DNA of 64,000 nucleotides from Wielerella bovis (GCF_022354465.1 NZ_CP092361.1:1488001-1552000), one strand, 5' to 3'; positions 11,330 to 19,960 are shown, counted from the first letter of the stretch. Program-made: numbers and translations. The notes: generated by a model not told the origin, from the letters alone.

Positions 11330-11348
11330 TTTTATTGTAATCATACAA

Positions 11349-11374
11349 GGGGCGGATTTTCCGTCCTTTTCTAT
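11349..11374 (+). terminator. Intrinsic terminator
   Basis: GGGCGGA - TTT - TCCGTCC forms a 7-bp GC-rich stem (one G-U pair) followed by TTTTCTATTTT. A DUS pair (11373-11410) follows at once and may be a second terminator. Confidence 0.75.
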
Positions 11375-11409
11375 TTTCAGGCTGCCTAATCATAAAGGCA
11401 GCCTGAAAA

Positions 11410-11517
11410 TATAGTCGCTTAAAATAAAAATAGGACAAAGCGACCACGCCCGCCGTGTACATCTAGTACATAAGGGCGTGGACAACGCAGTAGTATTTTT
11501 AATTTTAAGCGACTATA
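11410..11517. repeat. 108-bp miniature element, TATAGTCG-type ends
   Basis: It begins TATAGTCGCTTAAAATA and ends TTTTAAGCGACTATA. The interior carries the family core GTGTACATCTAGTACATAAGG. It sits between the terminator and aroC. The layout resembles the Correia-type elements of Neisseria (TATAGTG ends at TA sites). Confidence 0.75.
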
Positions 11518-11565
11518 TGTTACACTTTTCATTATTTATTTTTGACTATTAAGAAAGAAAACATC

Positions 11566-12666
11566 ATGGCTGGCAACACTTTCGGACAACTTTTCACGGT
11601 AACCACTTTTGGCGAATCACACGGCGTGGGCTTGGGCTGCATCATTGACGGCTGCCCGCCCAATTTGCCTTTGAGCGCAGACGACATTCAACACGACCTA
11701 GACCGCCGCAAACCGGGTACAAGCCGCCACGTTACCCAACGCCGTGAAGCCGACCAAGTGGAAATTTTATCGGGCGTGTTTGAAGGCAAAACCACAGGCA
11801 CACCCATTGCGCTGCTCATTCGCAACACCGACCAGCGCAGCAAAGATTACGGCAACATCGCCCAACAATTCCGCCCTGGACACGCCGACTACACCTACTG
11901 GCACAAATACGGCACACGCGATTATCGTGGCGGTGGCAGAAGTTCGGCGCGTGAAACGGCAGCGCGTGTGGCGGCGGGCGCAGTGGCGAAAAAATGGTTG
12001 CGCGAACAATTTGGCACAGAAATCGTGTGCTGGGTAACGCAAGTGGGCGAAAAAGAAATTGTGTTTGAAAATGAAAATTTTATTTCGCAAAACCCATTTT
12101 TCGCCGCCAATCAATCGCAAATTGCCGAACTGGAAAATTACATGGACAGCGTTCGCAAATCGCTGGACAGCGTGGGCGCGAAATTGCACATTGAAGCGCG
12201 AAACGTGCCAGTGGGTTTGGGCGAACCCGTGTTTGACCGTTTGGACGCGGACATTGCCCACGCGCTGATGTCCATCAACGCGGTGAAAGCGGTAGAAATT
12301 GGCGATGGTTTTGATGTGGTGGCGCAACGCGGCAGCGTTCACGGTGATGAACTCACGCCCACAGGCTTTAAATCCAACCACGCAGGCGGCATTTTGGGCG
12401 GCATTTCCACAGGGCAAACGATTACGGCGAATTTTGCGATTAAACCAACCAGCTCCATTGCCACGCCACGCCAATCCATTGATATTGACGGCAATGCGGT
12501 GGAAATCGCCACGCACGGACGGCATGACCCTTGTGTTGGTTTACGCGCCGTGCCGATTGCGGAAGCGATGTTGGCTCTGGTGCTGATTGATCATGCTTTG
12601 CGAAATCGGGCACAAAATACTGATGTGCGCGTGAATACACCTAATATTGCGCGTTTGCAGAAATAA
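11566..12666 (+). CDS. aroC: Chorismate synthase
   Basis: Chorismate synthase catalyses the last shikimate-pathway step, converting EPSP to chorismate with reduced FMN. The 366-residue protein starts [20 protein letters not shown], with the conserved FGESHG at 15-20, and has the RPGHAD and [18 protein letters not shown] signatures near residues 105-140. An AAGAAAG stretch precedes the ATG; an upstream TTG would add unrelated residues. Very long antisense open frames run across it because of its codon bias and are not genes. Confidence 0.96.
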   Translation: MAGNTFGQLFTVTTFGESHGVGLGCIIDGCPPNLPLSADDIQHDLDRRKPGTSRHVTQRREADQVEILSGVFEGKTTGTPIALLIRNTDQRSKDYGNIAQQFRPGHADYTYWHKYGTRDYRGGGRSSARETAARVAAGAVAKKWLREQFGTEIVCWVTQVGEKEIVFENENFISQNPFFAANQSQIAELENYMDSVRKSLDSVGAKLHIEARNVPVGLGEPVFDRLDADIAHALMSINAVKAVEIGDGFDVVAQRGSVHGDELTPTGFKSNHAGGILGGISTGQTITANFAIKPTSSIATPRQSIDIDGNAVEIATHGRHDPCVGLRAVPIAEAMLALVLIDHALRNRAQNTDVRVNTPNIARLQK

Positions 12667-12675
12667 GTTTCAGAC

Positions 12676-12818
12676 TGAGATTTTTGCAAAACCTATTCAA
12701 GCTACCTGAAAACTCATAAGTTAGATATCTGTATTCGATAATTTTTATAAATATTTATTTAGATATAGAAATGTCGGATTCAAGAAACCAACCAGTAATT
12801 TCGGGTTTTGCAAAGATT
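12676..12818. repeat. Dispersed repeat with TTTGCAAAACC ends
   Basis: The left end TTTTTGCAAAACC and right end GGGTTTTGCAAAG are inverted copies. The interior carries a TCGGATTCAAG-type motif shared with the copies at 37164 and 49509. A DUS variant with one or two mismatches lies next to each end. Confidence 0.55.
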
Positions 12819-13228
12819 CCAGACTGCCTGAAAAAATACAAAACACCAGTATAAACATGCAATTTATGTTATTTTTTCAAATAAATTCAGATGTTTAAAA
12901 ATAAACCAACCTATGACAAAAGCCAAGAAAATAAAAAAACAAAATAGTCGCCAAATATTGCTTCTAGAACGCTTATTGATTCAAAGATATACCTTACCAA
13001 CCCTGTGTCTTTTCCAATAGCATTGTTCAATTCTTTGAATTAAAAACAAATTCATTCACTAAGCAAACATTTATCATTGTCATTCAAAAACTTTAGATAT
13101 GAAATTGGACACAGCATTTGTGAATTATTAAACTGATAAACCATTGAAAACAAGAAATATCACTCATGATGCATATTGGTTACGCAGACAAATTGACAAA
13201 TTGTTGAACGATTGTTCAGACAGCCTGA

Positions 13229-13349
13229 AACCCTTGCAATCCCTAAATCTTCGTATTGCTCAAAACAATAGCATGACGGAATGCGCAAATATATCCATAA
13301 ATCCATTGCAACGGAACATCTAAGAAATAGGGATTCTGCAAAGGTTTCA
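13229..13349. repeat. Diverged copy of the TTTGCAAAACC repeat
   Basis: The left end AAACCCTTGCAATCCC and right end GGGATTCTGCAAAGGTTT are imperfect inverted copies of each other. An intact DUS (ACAGCCTGAAA-type) overlaps the left end. Confidence 0.5.
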
Positions 13350-13422
13350 ACCTAAAAATGAAAATAACCTAAATTGTATCCATTAAATAAATATTAATGA
13401 TACAAATATTTAAATAGCATAC

Positions 13423-13716
13423 TTATTGTTCATCGTCTGTACGCTCACGATACAATACCAACAATTTGCCAATATGTTGTATTAATTGTGCATTCACAGC
13501 CGAACACAATTCCTCACCAATCAACACACGCTCTGCACGGTCATCTCCCAATACACGTACTTTAATTAACTCATGCGCACGCAACGCCGTATCCGTTTCC
13601 TGAATAACAGCCTCCGTTAAGCCCTTTTGCCCCACCATCACCACAGGATTTAAATGATGTGCACGCGCTTTCAACTCTACAATTTCTTGCTTACTCAAAG
13701 TTTTGTCATCAACCAT
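13423..13716 (-). CDS. yhbY: Ribosome assembly RNA-binding protein YhbY (CRM domain)
   Basis: A 97-residue CRM-domain protein. YhbY binds pre-50S ribosomal particles in E. coli. The family core is visible as LKARAHHLNPVVMVGQKGLT (14-33), with the GxxG-type loop VGQKGL, then ALRAHELIKVRVLG. The acidic C-terminus RTDDEQ is not conserved. It is divergent from the S6 operon across a 362-bp region containing that operon's promoter. Confidence 0.9.
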   Translation of the reverse strand: MVDDKTLSKQEIVELKARAHHLNPVVMVGQKGLTEAVIQETDTALRAHELIKVRVLGDDRAERVLIGEELCSAVNAQLIQHIGKLLVLYRERTDDEQ

Positions 13717-13977
13717 ACTATTACTTCTTTAAAAAAATTTTAGGAAATATTTGTACCACCCAATTAACGCACAATTCAAAGCCATGCAAAAAAAATAATA
13801 TTATCAAAAGATACTAACTTTCCAAATCAAACATGACAAAAAATGTACTATAAAAGAGACTTTTACAAAATTTACATTATACGAGAAAACTCATCTTTCA
13901 GGCAGCCTGAAAATACCCCACATACAAAAGCACTTTCTAAAAACATGAATTATCTTAAAAATATTTTTACCAAAATC

Positions 13978-14007
13978 TTGCACAATCTCTACAAAACTCG
14001 CTATAAT
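13978..14007 (+). promoter_or_regulatory. Sigma-70-type promoter of the rpsF operon
   Basis: A -35 box TTGCAC (13978-13983) and a perfect -10 box TATAAT (14002-14007) are separated by 18 bases. The -10 box lies about 70 bases before the rpsF start. It is the clearest promoter in the window and drives the S6-PriB-S18-L9 operon. Confidence 0.75.
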
Positions 14008-14078
14008 TTACCGTTTTACAACCTTGCTGCCTATTTGCATGAATTAGGCGGCTGATTTTAAACCACAAGGAAGATAAC

Positions 14079-14453
14079 ATGCGTCATTACGAAATCGTGT
14101 TTATCGTTCACCCAGACCAAAGCGAGCAAGTGCCTGCAATGGTAGAACGCTACAAAACTATGATTACCGAAGCAAGCGGTAAAATTCACCGTTTGGAAGA
14201 TTGGGGTCGCCGTCAGCTGGCTTATCCAATCAATAAAATCCACAAAGCACACTATGTGTTGATGAACATTGAAGCAACACCAGCAACTATTGAGGAGTTG
14301 GAAACTGCTTTCCGTTTTAATGATGCGGTATTGCGTCATTTGACCATTCAAACTAAAGCGGCTGTAACTGAAGCATCTCCTATGATGCGTGAAGAGAAAT
14401 CAAAAAATCTGATTTCAGGTGAAACAGCTAGTGAAGAAGTTGCCGAAGCATAA
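14079..14453 (+). CDS. rpsF: 30S ribosomal protein S6
   Basis: S6 binds 16S rRNA as a heterodimer with S18, encoded two genes downstream. The 124-residue protein begins [20 protein letters not shown], the family signature, with [15 protein letters not shown] near residue 40. A good AAGGAAG ribosome-binding site precedes the ATG. The C-terminal extension is acidic, as is common. First gene of rpsF-priB-rpsR-rplI. Confidence 0.97.
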   Translation: MRHYEIVFIVHPDQSEQVPAMVERYKTMITEASGKIHRLEDWGRRQLAYPINKIHKAHYVLMNIEATPATIEELETAFRFNDAVLRHLTIQTKAAVTEASPMMREEKSKNLISGETASEEVAEA

Positions 14454-14456
14454 TAA

Positions 14457-14753
14457 TTGGAAAACCAATTTACCTTGACCGCTACTTTATATAAAGTAGA
14501 TAGTTTGCGTTATACGCCTGCAGGTATACCTGTATTAGATGTGGTATTGCAACACGATAGTTGGCAAAATGAAAATGGCGCACTCTGCCAAATTAAATTT
14601 GAATTACCAGCTAAAATTATCGGTCAAAATGCTCAAGCATGGCAGCACAGGCAAGGCGAAATCGTTACCGTAAGCGGTTTTTTGGCACAAAAAAGCCAGC
14701 GTATTCTTCGCCCTATGCTGCGAATTCAAAACATTACAGAATATAAAGGTTAA
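14457..14753 (+). CDS. priB: Primosomal replication protein PriB
   Basis: PriB is a dimeric single-stranded-DNA-binding OB-fold protein of the PriA restart primosome. The 98-residue protein has the OB-fold pattern from [20 protein letters not shown] to [15 protein letters not shown]. It uses a TTG start three bases after the S6 stop, consistent with translational coupling. The position between rpsF and rpsR is the standard one in beta- and gammaproteobacteria. Confidence 0.93.
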   Translation: MENQFTLTATLYKVDSLRYTPAGIPVLDVVLQHDSWQNENGALCQIKFELPAKIIGQNAQAWQHRQGEIVTVSGFLAQKSQRILRPMLRIQNITEYKG

Positions 14754-14759
14754 AACGAC

Positions 14760-14990
14760 ATGGCTCGTCAAACATTTAAACGTCGCAAATTCTGCCGTTT
14801 TACTGCAGAAAAAATCCAAGAAGTGGATTACAAACAAGTTGATTTGCTGAAAGATTTCATTACTGAAAATGGCAAAATCATTCCTGCTCGTATTACTGGT
14901 ACTAAAGCAAACTACCAACGTCAGTTGGCTGTTGCTGTGAAACGTGCTCGTTTCTTGGCTTTGTTGCCTTATACAGACCAACATAAATAA
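14760..14990 (+). CDS. rpsR: 30S ribosomal protein S18
   Basis: The 76-residue S18 protein begins [20 protein letters not shown] and has the conserved [23 protein letters not shown] block, interrupted nowhere. It starts six bases after priB. S18 partners S6 in the 30S platform. Confidence 0.97.
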   Translation: MARQTFKRRKFCRFTAEKIQEVDYKQVDLLKDFITENGKIIPARITGTKANYQRQLAVAVKRARFLALLPYTDQHK

Positions 14991-15006
14991 TTAGGAGTAC
15001 AACATT

Positions 15007-15459
15007 ATGCAAATTATCTTGTTGGAACGCGTTGCTGGTTTGGGCAACTTGGGTGATGTGGTAACTGTTAAAAATGGTTATGCACGCAATTTCTTGATTC
15101 CTACTGCAAAAGCAAAACGTGCTACAGAAACAAACTTGAAAGAGTTTGAAGCACGACGTGCTGAATTAGAAGCAAAACAAGCTGCAATTTTAGCAGATGC
15201 ACAAGCTCGTCAAGCTAAATTGGATGGTCAAACCATTACTGTGGCTCAAAAAGCGGGTGTAGATGGTCGCTTGTTCGGTTCTGTTACCAATGCAGATATT
15301 GCCGAAGCCATTAAAGCATCTGGTATCGAAGTAGTTAAATCAAACGTTCGTTTGCCAGAGGGTCCATTTAAGGCAATTGGCGAATATGAAGTAGAAATTG
15401 CATTGCATGCAGATGCTGTTGCAACAATCAAATTGATCATTATATCTGCTACAGAATAA
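15007..15459 (+). CDS. rplI: 50S ribosomal protein L9
   Basis: L9 binds 23S rRNA domain V through its N-terminal domain and stabilises the reading frame. The 150-residue protein begins [20 protein letters not shown], followed by [16 protein letters not shown], then a long connecting helix (about 45-75) and the C-terminal domain ([17 protein letters not shown]). TAGGAGTACAAC precedes the start. An intrinsic terminator closes the operon. Confidence 0.97.
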   Translation: MQIILLERVAGLGNLGDVVTVKNGYARNFLIPTAKAKRATETNLKEFEARRAELEAKQAAILADAQARQAKLDGQTITVAQKAGVDGRLFGSVTNADIAEAIKASGIEVVKSNVRLPEGPFKAIGEYEVEIALHADAVATIKLIIISATE

Positions 15460-15506
15460 TCTGCTAAACACTCTAAGAATCAGGCAGCTTAAAAGCTGTT
15501 TATATT

Positions 15507-15549
15507 AAGGACTAAATCCTATATAAAATGGGATTTAGTCCTTATTTTA
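15507..15549 (+). terminator. Intrinsic terminator of the ribosomal operon
   Basis: AAGGACTAAATCC and GGATTTAGTCCTT form a 13-bp stem with a loop of about 10 bases, followed by ATTTTATTTATG. It does not contain a DUS. Confidence 0.85.
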
Positions 15550-15568
15550 TTTATGCAGTTGGTTAAAA

Positions 15569-15618
15569 TATAGTGAATTCAATTTAAACCAGTACAGCGT
15601 TGCCAACTCCCTTATGTA
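15569..15618. repeat. Left half of a miniature element cut by IS630
   Basis: It begins TATAGTGAATTCAATTTAAA and continues through the family core (GTTGCCAACTCCCTTATGTA) before stopping at the IS630 end. In intact copies GTAC and a further 55 bases would follow. Confidence 0.7.
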
Positions 15619-15630
15619 TAGATAAAGAAA

Positions 15631-16191
15631 TTAAAATTCGGTACACAACCAAGTAAAATAAAAAAACAAAGAGTGAATGCAATCCAATAACCAATCTTGA
15701 CGTAAATGTTTAATCCAAGCCCAAGTGTGCTCAATTAAATTCAAATCAGGACAGTATGGCGGTAACCATAAAATCACATGCCCTGATAAAACAATAAGCT
15801 CTTGAATGTCCTGGCGTTTGTGAAAAGTCGCATTATCCATAACCAAAACACTGTTAGGTGGTAATTGTGGCAGTAAAACGTTTTGAACCCATGAATAAAA
15901 CACATCTGAATTGATGCTGAATTCATACAAACCCACTGCAATCAATTGATTTTGGTACAGTGCGCCAATGGCATTGGTTGTGTTTTTGATTTGCCAGTTG
16001 TGATTGCCATGACAAACTTGTCCTCTTGGCGCATAGGCATAAGGACGATAAGTTTGGTTTTTAAAACCACTTTCATCAATATAAACAATAGGACGTTTCT
16101 CTTGCTCATACTGTTGTTTTAATGAGAGAAATTGTTCAATTGTTTCGGGTTGAGCTTTGGGGTGTTTAAGAATCTTTTTTTTGAGTGATTT
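15631..16191 (-). CDS. IS630 transposase, frame B (DDE catalytic part)
   Basis: Carries the DDE triad of IS630/Tc1-mariner transposases: Asp in VYIDESGF, Asp in LVMDNATFHK and Glu in DLNLIEHTWAWIK. The frame has no ATG start of its own before the catalytic domain; it opens just upstream of an A8 tract shared with frame A. Expression as one protein therefore needs ribosomal frameshifting (+1, or -2) at that tract. Confidence 0.8.
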   Translation of the reverse strand, partial: KSLKKKILKHPKAQPETIEQFLSLKQQYEQEKRPIVYIDESGFKNQTYRPYAYAPRGQVCHGNHNWQIKNTTNAIGALYQNQLIAVGLYEFSINSDVFYSWVQNVLLPQLPPNSVLVMDNATFHKRQDIQELIVLSGHVILWLPPYCPDLNLIEHTWAWIKHLRQDWLLDCIHSLFFYFTWLCTEF

Positions 16192-16468
16192 TTAGCCGTT
16201 TAAGTGCCACACCAATGGCTCTTTGTGAACAGTTAAAGCGAACAGCGCGTTCTCTTTGAAAATCATCAGGAAATTGTTCTACGTCTTTTCGCAATAATTC
16301 ATCATTGATTTTATTGGTTCTTTTGGGGTAGGGTTTACGTTCAATGCATTTTTTCCATAGTTGAATGGTACTGCGACTGATGCCATATTCCGCTGCCAAT
16401 TCACGGTAGCTGTAACCCGAATTTAATTTTTCTAAAATCATTTGGCGATAATCTTGTGAATAAGCCAT
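16166..16468 (-). CDS. IS630 transposase, frame A (DNA-binding part)
   Basis: 100 residues, MAYSQDYRQMILEKLNSGYS..., with a helix-turn-helix (YRELAAEYGISRSTIQLWKK, 22-41) that recognises the element ends, and a second helix-turn-helix (about 75-95). It ends in KITQKKDS, just after the A8 tract. A ribosome-binding site AGGAGA precedes the ATG. Confidence 0.85.
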   Translation of the reverse strand: MAYSQDYRQMILEKLNSGYSYRELAAEYGISRSTIQLWKKCIERKPYPKRTNKINDELLRKDVEQFPDDFQRERAVRFNCSQRAIGVALKRLKITQKKDS

Positions 16469-16510
16469 AACTGTTCTCCTGTGTGTACCGTTTATTTAAT
16501 TCTACACCTA

Positions 16511-16694
16511 TATAGTGGATTCAATTTAAATTAGGACAAGGTGACAGCGATTACCATGCACAAAAAACATAAAGGGAATGATAAAACGGTATTATTTTGA
16601 TTTAAAAAACAATCATATTTAAGAATTCAAATATGTACTATGTGTACACGGCAGTCTCTGTCGCCTTGTCCTGATTTAAATTGAATCCACTATA
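16511..16694. repeat. Expanded miniature element next to IS630
   Basis: Both ends are of the TATAGTG type (TATAGTGGATTCAATTTAAA ... TTTAAATTGAATCCACTATA) and both ends carry the GGACAAGG side of the family core, so the two outer arms are inverted copies. The middle is about 70 bases longer than in the 107-bp elements and AT-rich. Together with 15569-15618 it makes a nested cluster around the IS. Confidence 0.6.
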
Positions 16695-16711
16695 ACAAAA
16701 ATTTCGGGCTG

Positions 16712-16819
16712 AAACCTTTGCAAAACCCGATTTTTTGAACTTTTTTGAAAAATAAATTTCTTAAAATTCAAAAAATTAAAATTTTTAAATATCAAATTTT
16801 AGGAGTTTTGCAAAGGTTT
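16712..16819. repeat. Dispersed repeat with perfect TTTGCAAAAC ends
   Basis: The left end AAACCTTTGCAAAACCC is matched by GTTTTGCAAAGGTTT on the right. The interior is almost pure A/T with internal self-complementarity (TTTTTTGAACTT, AATTCAAAAAAT). A DUS abuts the right end, just after the stop of pqiC. Confidence 0.65.
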
Positions 16820-16836
16820 CAGGCTGCCTTTTGATT

Positions 16837-17355
16837 TTATTGCGCGATTTGTTGCGCTGCTGTTTCTAAACCTGCATTCAAACTATCCAGCATTGCGCCA
16901 TAACCATCGCCTTGCTGTGGCGTGTTCACAGAAAATGCACGGCGTGTGCCATTGCTCCATTGTGCATAGCCGCTGATTTCGGTTTCGCCGCGATAAGTAC
17001 CTTGAAAGCGGTCTAGATAAATGGTCAGATTGCTGCCGTTGGTTTGGATTTTGGGCAGATAATTCAGGCTACTGATACGGTTAAGTTTGTTGGCAAATGT
17101 GGCGGCTAATGCTTCGTTGAGCGGTGCTGCCCACATATTTTTTTGTGCAAAATGTAGGGTGTATTCATCGGTTTGATACAGCAAACTGTTGCTTTTGAGT
17201 GGTTCGGACAACACGATGTTGATGCCGACTGTTTGGCTGTGTTTGCTGGGTAATTTAAATGCGCTATCGGGGAGTTGATAGTATTGGGTGCTGGTGGCGG
17301 TGCTGCTGCACGCGGTGAGTAAGATGGCGGTAATAATGGGCAGAAATTTGTTCAT
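16837..17355 (-). CDS. pqiC: PqiC-type outer-membrane lipoprotein
   Basis: A 172-residue lipoprotein with signal peptide and lipobox LLTACSS (Cys 16), followed by the PqiC/DUF330 domain: STQYYQLPDS, VGINIVLSEPL, and LNEALAATFANKL. PqiC anchors the PqiAB intermembrane lipid transport system to the outer membrane. It lies downstream of pqiB on the same strand, the usual order, but a miniature element (17383-17489) now separates them. No pqiA is present upstream of pqiB. Confidence 0.85.
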   Translation of the reverse strand: MNKFLPIITAILLTACSSTATSTQYYQLPDSAFKLPSKHSQTVGINIVLSEPLKSNSLLYQTDEYTLHFAQKNMWAAPLNEALAATFANKLNRISSLNYLPKIQTNGSNLTIYLDRFQGTYRGETEISGYAQWSNGTRRAFSVNTPQQGDGYGAMLDSLNAGLETAAQQIAQ

Positions 17356-17382
17356 GGTGGTATCCGTTGGGTTGTGGCAACC

Positions 17383-17489
17383 TATAGTCGTTTTAAATTC
17401 AAATAAGACAAGGCGACAGCAACCGCCGTGTACACCTAGTACATAAGGGAGCTGGCAACGCGGTATTATTTGAATTTTAAACGACTATA
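17383..17489. repeat. 107-bp miniature element, TATAGTCG-type ends
   Basis: Begins TATAGTCGTTTTAAATTC and ends GAATTTTAAACGACTATA, with the family core GTGTACACCTAGTACATAAGG in between. It sits between pqiB and pqiC. Confidence 0.8.
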
Positions 17490-17542
17490 AAGCGTGGGTA
17501 TGGCGGCGCAACGCCATGTCCGTGGACAAATAGCGTTTTTTA

Positions 17543-17590
17543 TTTTTTCAGGCTGCTTTTTGGTTGATGACGCAAAAAGCAGCCTGAAAA
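17543..17590 (-). terminator. DUS-pair hairpin between pqiB and pqiC
   Basis: TTTTTTCAGGCTGCTTTTTG and CAAAAAGCAGCCTGAAAA form a long stem directly after the pqiB stop codon. It may terminate or attenuate transcription into pqiC. Confidence 0.65.
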
Positions 17591-17592
17591 TT

Positions 17593-19248
17593 TTATTTTC
17601 CTTTGGGTATAGGGTCTTTACCGCTGCGGTTAAAAATCAAGGCGTTGGGTTGCTCTTTGAGTGTGTTGAGCACGGGTTGGGCGTTTTGCAAGGTACGGTC
17701 TATGCTTTGCAAGGTGGCTTGGACGTCTTGATACATGGGCGATTGCGGTGAAATGCCTTGCAGGGTTTGGCGCAATTCGGTCAGTGTTTTGTTTAATTCG
17801 CGCGGCAGATTTTGGGTGCTGTTTTGTCCGACCAGTTTGTTAGCAGAGGCTAACATGGTTTGGGCGGATTTGAGTGTGGTTTGCAATTCTTTCAGGCTGC
17901 CATTGAGTTCGCCTACGGTTTTATCTAATGGTAAGGCGTTGAATTTGTCCAATAATTTGGAGACTTGTGCTTGTAAATCGTCTAAACCGCCGCCGCGTGT
18001 GGCGATGACGATGTCGCCGCCATAATCGTGTTGTGGTTTGAGTACGGGGCTGTTGTCTCTGGCTTCTTCCAATGCGATGAGTTTGCTGCCAAGTACGAGA
18101 TTATTGCTGCTTATGGTTGCGCTTAATCCTTTGTTTAGGGCAGCCTGAATGGTGTTTTGCCAGTATTCTTCGCTTTGTGGTGAACCGCCCTGCTCTATTC
18201 TGTCTGGGTCTATGCGTAGGCGGACGGGAATATAGCCGTTTTGGAACAGTTTTTGGCTGTCGTTGCCTTGAAAATAGGGTACATTGGCAACGCTGCCGAT
18301 GCGTATGCCTTTGTATTCTACGGGTGCGCCAACATCCAAACCGCGCACGGAATTGTTGAAAAAGGCGACATAGTACAAGGTGCGTTCGTTGGGCTGGTTT
18401 TCAATTTCAGCACGGTCGTTGTGAATGGTAAATGTTGCGCCGCTTTGTACGGTTAATGTGGGGTCGTTGGCAGCTATATTGGGTGTGTCAAACGAAATTG
18501 CGCCTGATAATAAGGCAGATAGGGGTGCGCTGTTCACTTTAATGCCACCGCCGTCTAAACGCACATCAATGCCGTTATCTAACCAAAAACGGCTGTTGGC
18601 TTTGACCAAATTTTCGTGCGGACTTTGGACAAAAATGCTGTATTGCACGCTTTGGTCAGCAGGGTTGAACTTGGCACTTTCTACTGTGCCGACCGTGTAA
18701 TTTTCGTATAACACGGGGCTGCCTGCGCTAATCATTTTGCTGTTTTTGCCTGTCAGTGTGAAACGTACGCCTGTTTGACCCAATGCGGTAATCGGTGGCA
18801 ATTCGGAAACGGTGAATTCGTGTGCTTCTTCGCTGCTGCTACCGGGGTTGAAGGCGATGTATGAACCTGATAATAAAGTGCCTAATCCTGTGATGCCGTT
18901 TTGGTCAATGCGTGGTTTGACGACCCAAAATTGGGTGTCTTTACGCATAAATTCGGCAGTATCGCGGTTGAGTTTGGCGATGATTTCTACGCCACTTTTG
19001 TCTGGACGCAATCTCACTTTGACCACGCGCCCAACTTCTACATTCAATACGCGAATGGTGGTGGTGTTCACTTCAATTCCATCGGCATTGTCCATATAAA
19101 GTGTGATTTCGGGTCCTTGTGAACGGATATTTTTGACAAGCAAATAGCCACCGACAATCGCGGCTGCCAATGGAATCAGCCAAACGGTGGATACCAGTGT
19201 TTTGCTGGGACGGATTTTGGCGGTTTGTGGTTCGTTGGATGTGGTCAT
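17593..19248 (-). CDS. pqiB: PqiB-type MCE-domain lipid transport protein
   Basis: A 551-residue protein with one N-terminal membrane helix (LVSTVWLIPLAAAIVGGYLLV, about 19-39) and three MlaD/MCE domains: ITLYMDNADGIEVNTTTIRV (about 53), TLTGKNSKMISAGSPVLYEN (about 165) and VAFFNNSVRGLDVGAPVEYKG (about 297). The C-terminus is a long helical region. Family members form a needle-like channel for lipids between inner and outer membranes. E. coli PqiB is 546 residues. One in-frame DUS encodes part of the C-terminal helix (NGSLKELQ). Confidence 0.92.
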   Translation of the reverse strand: MTTSNEPQTAKIRPSKTLVSTVWLIPLAAAIVGGYLLVKNIRSQGPEITLYMDNADGIEVNTTTIRVLNVEVGRVVKVRLRPDKSGVEIIAKLNRDTAEFMRKDTQFWVVKPRIDQNGITGLGTLLSGSYIAFNPGSSSEEAHEFTVSELPPITALGQTGVRFTLTGKNSKMISAGSPVLYENYTVGTVESAKFNPADQSVQYSIFVQSPHENLVKANSRFWLDNGIDVRLDGGGIKVNSAPLSALLSGAISFDTPNIAANDPTLTVQSGATFTIHNDRAEIENQPNERTLYYVAFFNNSVRGLDVGAPVEYKGIRIGSVANVPYFQGNDSQKLFQNGYIPVRLRIDPDRIEQGGSPQSEEYWQNTIQAALNKGLSATISSNNLVLGSKLIALEEARDNSPVLKPQHDYGGDIVIATRGGGLDDLQAQVSKLLDKFNALPLDKTVGELNGSLKELQTTLKSAQTMLASANKLVGQNSTQNLPRELNKTLTELRQTLQGISPQSPMYQDVQATLQSIDRTLQNAQPVLNTLKEQPNALIFNRSGKDPIPKGK

Positions 19249-19326
19249 AATTGAATCGTATTAAGGCAGCCTGAAAAAGATAATACGTTTTTTTCAGGCT
19301 GCTTTTAATTAACAAATAAAAAAATT

Positions 19327-19383
19327 TCAGGCTGCATGGTTTAAATCATCTTCATCATTGATATTGTATAAGAATTGCCACAT
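19327..19383 (-). CDS. Possible 18-residue microprotein
   Basis: MWQFLYNINDEDDLNHAA, preceded by an excellent ribosome-binding site (TAGGAGAAC, 6-7 bases before the ATG). The last two Ala codons and the stop (GCAGCCTGAAA) are supplied by a DUS. It lies between the 177-residue membrane protein gene and pqiB on the same strand. The strong ribosome-binding site is the only support; it could be a leader peptide or chance. Confidence 0.35.
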   Translation of the reverse strand: MWQFLYNINDEDDLNHAA

Positions 19384-19404
19384 TTTGTTCTCCTAAAATA
19401 GGTT

Positions 19405-19938
19405 TCAGGCTGCCTGAAATGCCCGTATGCGTTTATTTAATTCGTGAATCACAATATGGCTGTTGCTGCCAAATGTAATGTCATCATCGCTTTGCACCAT
19501 GCGTTCCAAATTTAATTTAATTTGACGTTCAGGTGTAAAAATGATGATGCCGACATCTTCATCCCAAGCTCTTCTATTCGCAGTACGTTGCTCATACCAA
19601 TGAACCACTTGTTCAATTTCTGTGTATTTCAGGCTGCCTGAATGGGGATAAACATGAAAATACAAGCTGTCATGATTCAAACAAATACATTCCGTTTTTT
19701 TGCCGTTCCAATGATAAAGCAAACGCAGTTCCCGACTTATTTTGACACACAACCATACCAATATGCCAATCGCCATTAAAACAATCAACCATACTTCATC
19801 AAACGGTATTTGCAGCAATAAATACAGGAATATCGCAAGAATACACAAAGCCGAAAAACCATACACCAGCAATGGAAAAATCAAGTTGGGACAAGGTTGA
19901 AAAAACCATTGCTGTTGTTGTAAGTATAATTTTGACAT
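19405..19938 (-). CDS. Unrecognised two-helix membrane protein
   Basis: 177 residues. Two adjacent hydrophobic segments (about 20-43 and 49-66) are followed by a soluble domain (about 70-177) that may resemble a bacterial PH-like fold: residues KKTECICLNHDSLYFHVYP, then TEIEQVVHWYE. One DUS encodes SGSLKYTE in that domain and another encodes the C-terminal FQAA together with the TGA stop. It lies directly after gatA. Function unknown. Confidence 0.6.
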   Translation of the reverse strand: MSKLYLQQQQWFFQPCPNLIFPLLVYGFSALCILAIFLYLLLQIPFDEVWLIVLMAIGILVWLCVKISRELRLLYHWNGKKTECICLNHDSLYFHVYPHSGSLKYTEIEQVVHWYEQRTANRRAWDEDVGIIIFTPERQIKLNLERMVQSDDDITFGSNSHIVIHELNKRIRAFQAA

Positions 19939-19960
19939 TTTCAGGCTGCCTGAAAAGTTT

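Larger units (their letters stand above)
12667..13422. other. 756-bp gap without a convincing gene
   Basis: AT-rich sequence between aroC and yhbY. It contains two copies of the TTTGCAAAACC repeat family (12676 and 13229) and scattered DUS variants. The only start with a readable frame (ATG at 12913, about 35 codons) has no ribosome-binding site. It probably represents decayed accessory DNA. Confidence 0.6.
15619..16510 (-). mobile_element. IS630-family insertion sequence, copy 1
   Basis: 892 bp, identical in length and in its encoded proteins to the copy at 42310-43201 but in the opposite orientation. The ends begin TAGGTGTAGAA and TAGATAAAGAA, both leading to CGGTACACA, an imperfect inverted repeat of about 29 bp. 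TA dinucleotides flank both ends (15617-15618 and 16511-16512), as expected for IS630/Tc1-mariner elements. It sits inside a miniature element. Transposase frames A and B are listed separately. Confidence 0.88.

Noticed and set aside
11767..12525. A 252-codon open frame antisense to aroC
   Set aside because: aroC is certain on the plus strand; the antisense frame arises from its codon bias and contains repetitive Arg/His/Phe.
12913..13020. A 35-codon frame beginning MTKAKKIKKQ in the aroC-yhbY gap
   Set aside because: No ribosome-binding site, no continuation and a composition like the surrounding AT-rich filler.
13843..14055. A 70-codon frame upstream of rpsF
   Set aside because: It overlaps a DUS and the rpsF promoter and has no ribosome-binding site.
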